A model generated the notes under the pieces. It was not told where the DNA came from. It saw nothing but the letters and a program-made list of their open reading frames with translations, and ran no database searches. From Cyclobacterium sp. (GTDB lineage Bacteria; Bacteroidota; Bacteroidia; Cytophagales; Cyclobacteriaceae), in contig NZ_JABURL010000083.1 of the NCBI RefSeq assembly GCF_014762705.1, positions 1 through 57,179 on the forward strand: DNA of 57,179 nt, written 5' to 3'. Shown in pieces: positions 55,906 to 57,179 of this stretch. The position numbers were made by a program, and so were the translations under genes. Each line of letters starts with the position of its first letter. Within the stretch, counting starts at the first letter, position 1.

Positions 55906-55947
55906 TGATTTTTTAGGCTTTAATCATGATTAAATTAATTTTTTCAA

Positions 55948-56706
55948 TTAGAGATTTAGGCTTACAGGACAATGGTCCGAGTGATGTACCTGCTGTAGTA
56001 TGTCTACTTCCTTTACCTGCTTGCTAATAGATGGACTTGTCATGTGGTAGTCTATTCGCCATCCTTTATTGTTGTCCCTGGCATTGGCACGATAGCTCCA
56101 CCAACTGTATTGATGGGCTTCCTTATTGAGTAAACGGAAACTATCATCCAATCCAGAAGAGGTGAGTTTGTCCATCCATTGCCTCTCCTCAGGTAAGAAC
56201 CCGGAAGTGTTTTTATTTGAGATGGGGTTGTGTATGTCAATGGCTTTGTGACATATGTTGTAATCCCCACTAAGGATCAAATCAGGATAACCCTTTAATA
56301 AATCCTGAGTATAATGGTAAATATCATCCAAAAACCGGTATTTAAAATCTTGTCGAATGTCTCCTGTGGTGCCTGATGGAAAATAAGCACTAATAAAGGT
56401 GAAATCTTTGTAATCTGCCTGGATGATTCTTCCCTCATCATCGTAAGCATCGATTCCCATTCCGTATTTGACCTTATCAGCCGGATTTTTACTTAAAATC
56501 GCTACGCCACTATAACCTTTCTTAACTGCCGGATACCAATAAACATGGTATCCCAGGTCTTTGAACATAGTGGTATCAATCTGGTTTTCCAGAGATTTTA
56601 TTTCCTGAAGCCCGATAATGTCAGGATCAGCAATTTTCAACCAATCCACAAATCCTTTTTTTATGGCTGCTCTGATCCCATTGACATTGTAGGTTATTAT
56701 TTTCAT
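55948..56706 (-). CDS. xth: Exodeoxyribonuclease III / AP endonuclease
   Basis: A Mg2+-dependent base-excision repair enzyme cutting at abasic sites with 3'-exonuclease activity. 252 residues with MKIITYNVNGIRAAIKKGF, the metal ligand Glu in GLQEIKS, the catalytic region LILSGDYNICH (Asp and Asn), SWWSYRANARDNNKGWRIDYHM and the terminal VHHSDHCPVSL with catalytic His. The ATG overlaps the upstream hypothetical gene's stop by 4 bp. Confidence 0.95.
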   Translation of the reverse strand: MKIITYNVNGIRAAIKKGFVDWLKIADPDIIGLQEIKSLENQIDTTMFKDLGYHVYWYPAVKKGYSGVAILSKNPADKVKYGMGIDAYDDEGRIIQADYKDFTFISAYFPSGTTGDIRQDFKYRFLDDIYHYTQDLLKGYPDLILSGDYNICHKAIDIHNPISNKNTSGFLPEERQWMDKLTSSGLDDSFRLLNKEAHQYSWWSYRANARDNNKGWRIDYHMTSPSISKQVKEVDILQQVHHSDHCPVSLNL

Positions 56707-57071
56707 TGGATGTCTATTTCAAATTCTTCTTCAAAATACTCCAAAACATGAATTTTTAATAATTTTTCCTGTTCGGAGGCATTTAAGTGTGGCAAGGATT
56801 TCTCTAATTTCCAATGAGGCCAACCATCCTGATCGATAAAATCCAAAACATAAAAGCCTGATAAGCTCAGGACTTTACATGTTGCAATATGCATCAAATC
56901 TTGTTTTTCCTCTTTAGAAAAATGACGGGGTCCCTTGCCCAATTCCTGCACCCCGATGATAAACAGTACGGCATTTAAGTCTGCAGGTTTTTTACCGAAA
57001 ATTTCTCTTAAGCCCTCCAGAAGTTTGCCCCACCTTTTTTCAAGATCCAGATCTTTTTTTAATAATGTCAT
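56703..57071 (-). CDS. Conserved hypothetical protein coupled to xth
   Basis: 122 residues, not recognised as a named family. It has no signal peptide or membrane helix; the sequence is mostly helical with KRWGKLLEGLREIFGKKPADL, LNAVLFIIGVQELG, SLSGFYVLDFIDQDGWPHWKLE and an acidic tail YFEEEFEIDIQ. Its stop overlaps the xth ATG by 4 bp (ATGA), so the two are translated together. Its presence as the first gene of the xth unit suggests a role in DNA repair or general housekeeping, but that is only inference. Confidence 0.75.
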   Translation of the reverse strand: MTLLKKDLDLEKRWGKLLEGLREIFGKKPADLNAVLFIIGVQELGKGPRHFSKEEKQDLMHIATCKVLSLSGFYVLDFIDQDGWPHWKLEKSLPHLNASEQEKLLKIHVLEYFEEEFEIDIQ

Positions 57072-57160
57072 TCAAGAAAGATTATTTATTGATAGTCCCA
57101 TTGACCATGTTTTTTTATCCTTAACGAATTTTTTGTAAATTCAATGGTGTCTGTAAAGTA

Positions 57161-57168
57161 CAAATATA
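57161..57168 (-). promoter_or_regulatory. Bacteroidota-type -7 element (TAnnTTTG)
   Basis: On the - strand this reads TATATTTG, a match to the -7 consensus TAnnTTTG of primary-sigma promoters in Bacteroidota, about 90 bp upstream of the first gene of the xth unit. The -33 TTG element would lie beyond the right edge of the window and cannot be checked. Confidence 0.4.
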
Positions 57169-57179
57169 ACAGGTATAAT

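Noticed and set aside
49464-57071. Gene-strand asymmetry as further support for oriC at 50.2 kb
   Set aside because: Genes on both flanks run on the same strand, so the expected divergence around an origin is not seen; orientation was not used as support.

Overview
The window reads as a chromosomal segment of a Bacteroidota bacterium, most likely Cytophagales and plausibly Cyclobacteriaceae. This placement is inferred from gene content: a SusC/RagA TonB-linked receptor, DUF4199 and DUF2254 membrane proteins, many secreted lipoproteins, Tat-type leaders, Planctomycete-type DUF1549/DUF1553 and DUF1501 proteins, a monomeric isocitrate dehydrogenase, and a TAnnTTTG-type promoter element. No rRNA, tRNA, integrase or transposase gene was recognised.

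Layout. 1-2530: a C-terminally truncated SusC gene that meets a degenerate inverted copy of itself at the window edge. 2929-7698: housekeeping genes on the + strand (cytidine deaminase, esterase, Kdo transferase waaA, ribosome GTPase rsgA, a phosphoribosyltransferase, panB), tightly packed or overlapping. 7692-12614: - strand genes for a PVC-type haem protein, a sugar phosphate isomerase/epimerase-like protein and a CAP protein, separated by palindromic repeats. 12787-22701: icd, a DinB protein, an oxidoreductase, an OmpA lipoprotein, and a coupled DUF1549/DUF1553 plus DUF1501 pair. 22703-33576: Dps, two coupled small beta-barrel proteins, membrane proteins, a VOC protein, a Crp-type regulator, a CNNM/CBS protein, an MDR reductase, a D-threonine-aldolase-like enzyme, an antiporter and a thioredoxin-fold protein.

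33577-39590 is the accessory part. A five-copy, roughly 159-bp non-coding tandem array and a TPR gene of visibly different composition are followed by a small - strand island: a HipB-like regulator, a PD-(D/E)XK nuclease (PF14281-like), a vsr endonuclease remnant and a DUF3883 nuclease-fold protein. The island is closed by a second array of palindromic repeats. After it come an X-prolyl dipeptidyl-peptidase, decayed fasciclin and phosphatase-like fragments, an alkaline-phosphatase-superfamily protein and a second DinB protein.

43920-49898 is a complete fatty acid beta-oxidation operon (MarR regulator, FadN-like, thiolase, acyl-CoA dehydrogenase), with a palindromic operator candidate directly upstream of marR. 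The next 600 bp are AT-rich, lack a gene and hold a cluster of DnaA-box-like 9-mers. Further right is a - strand cluster with mnmG, ybeY, an anti-sigma-type kinase and xth. Two perfect parS-like palindromes flank the mnmG/ybeY junction. Together, the DnaA-box cluster, mnmG and the twin parS sites suggest that the right end of the window is the replication-origin region of the chromosome. This is the most consequential inference here. The best accessory candidate is the repeat-bounded nuclease island.
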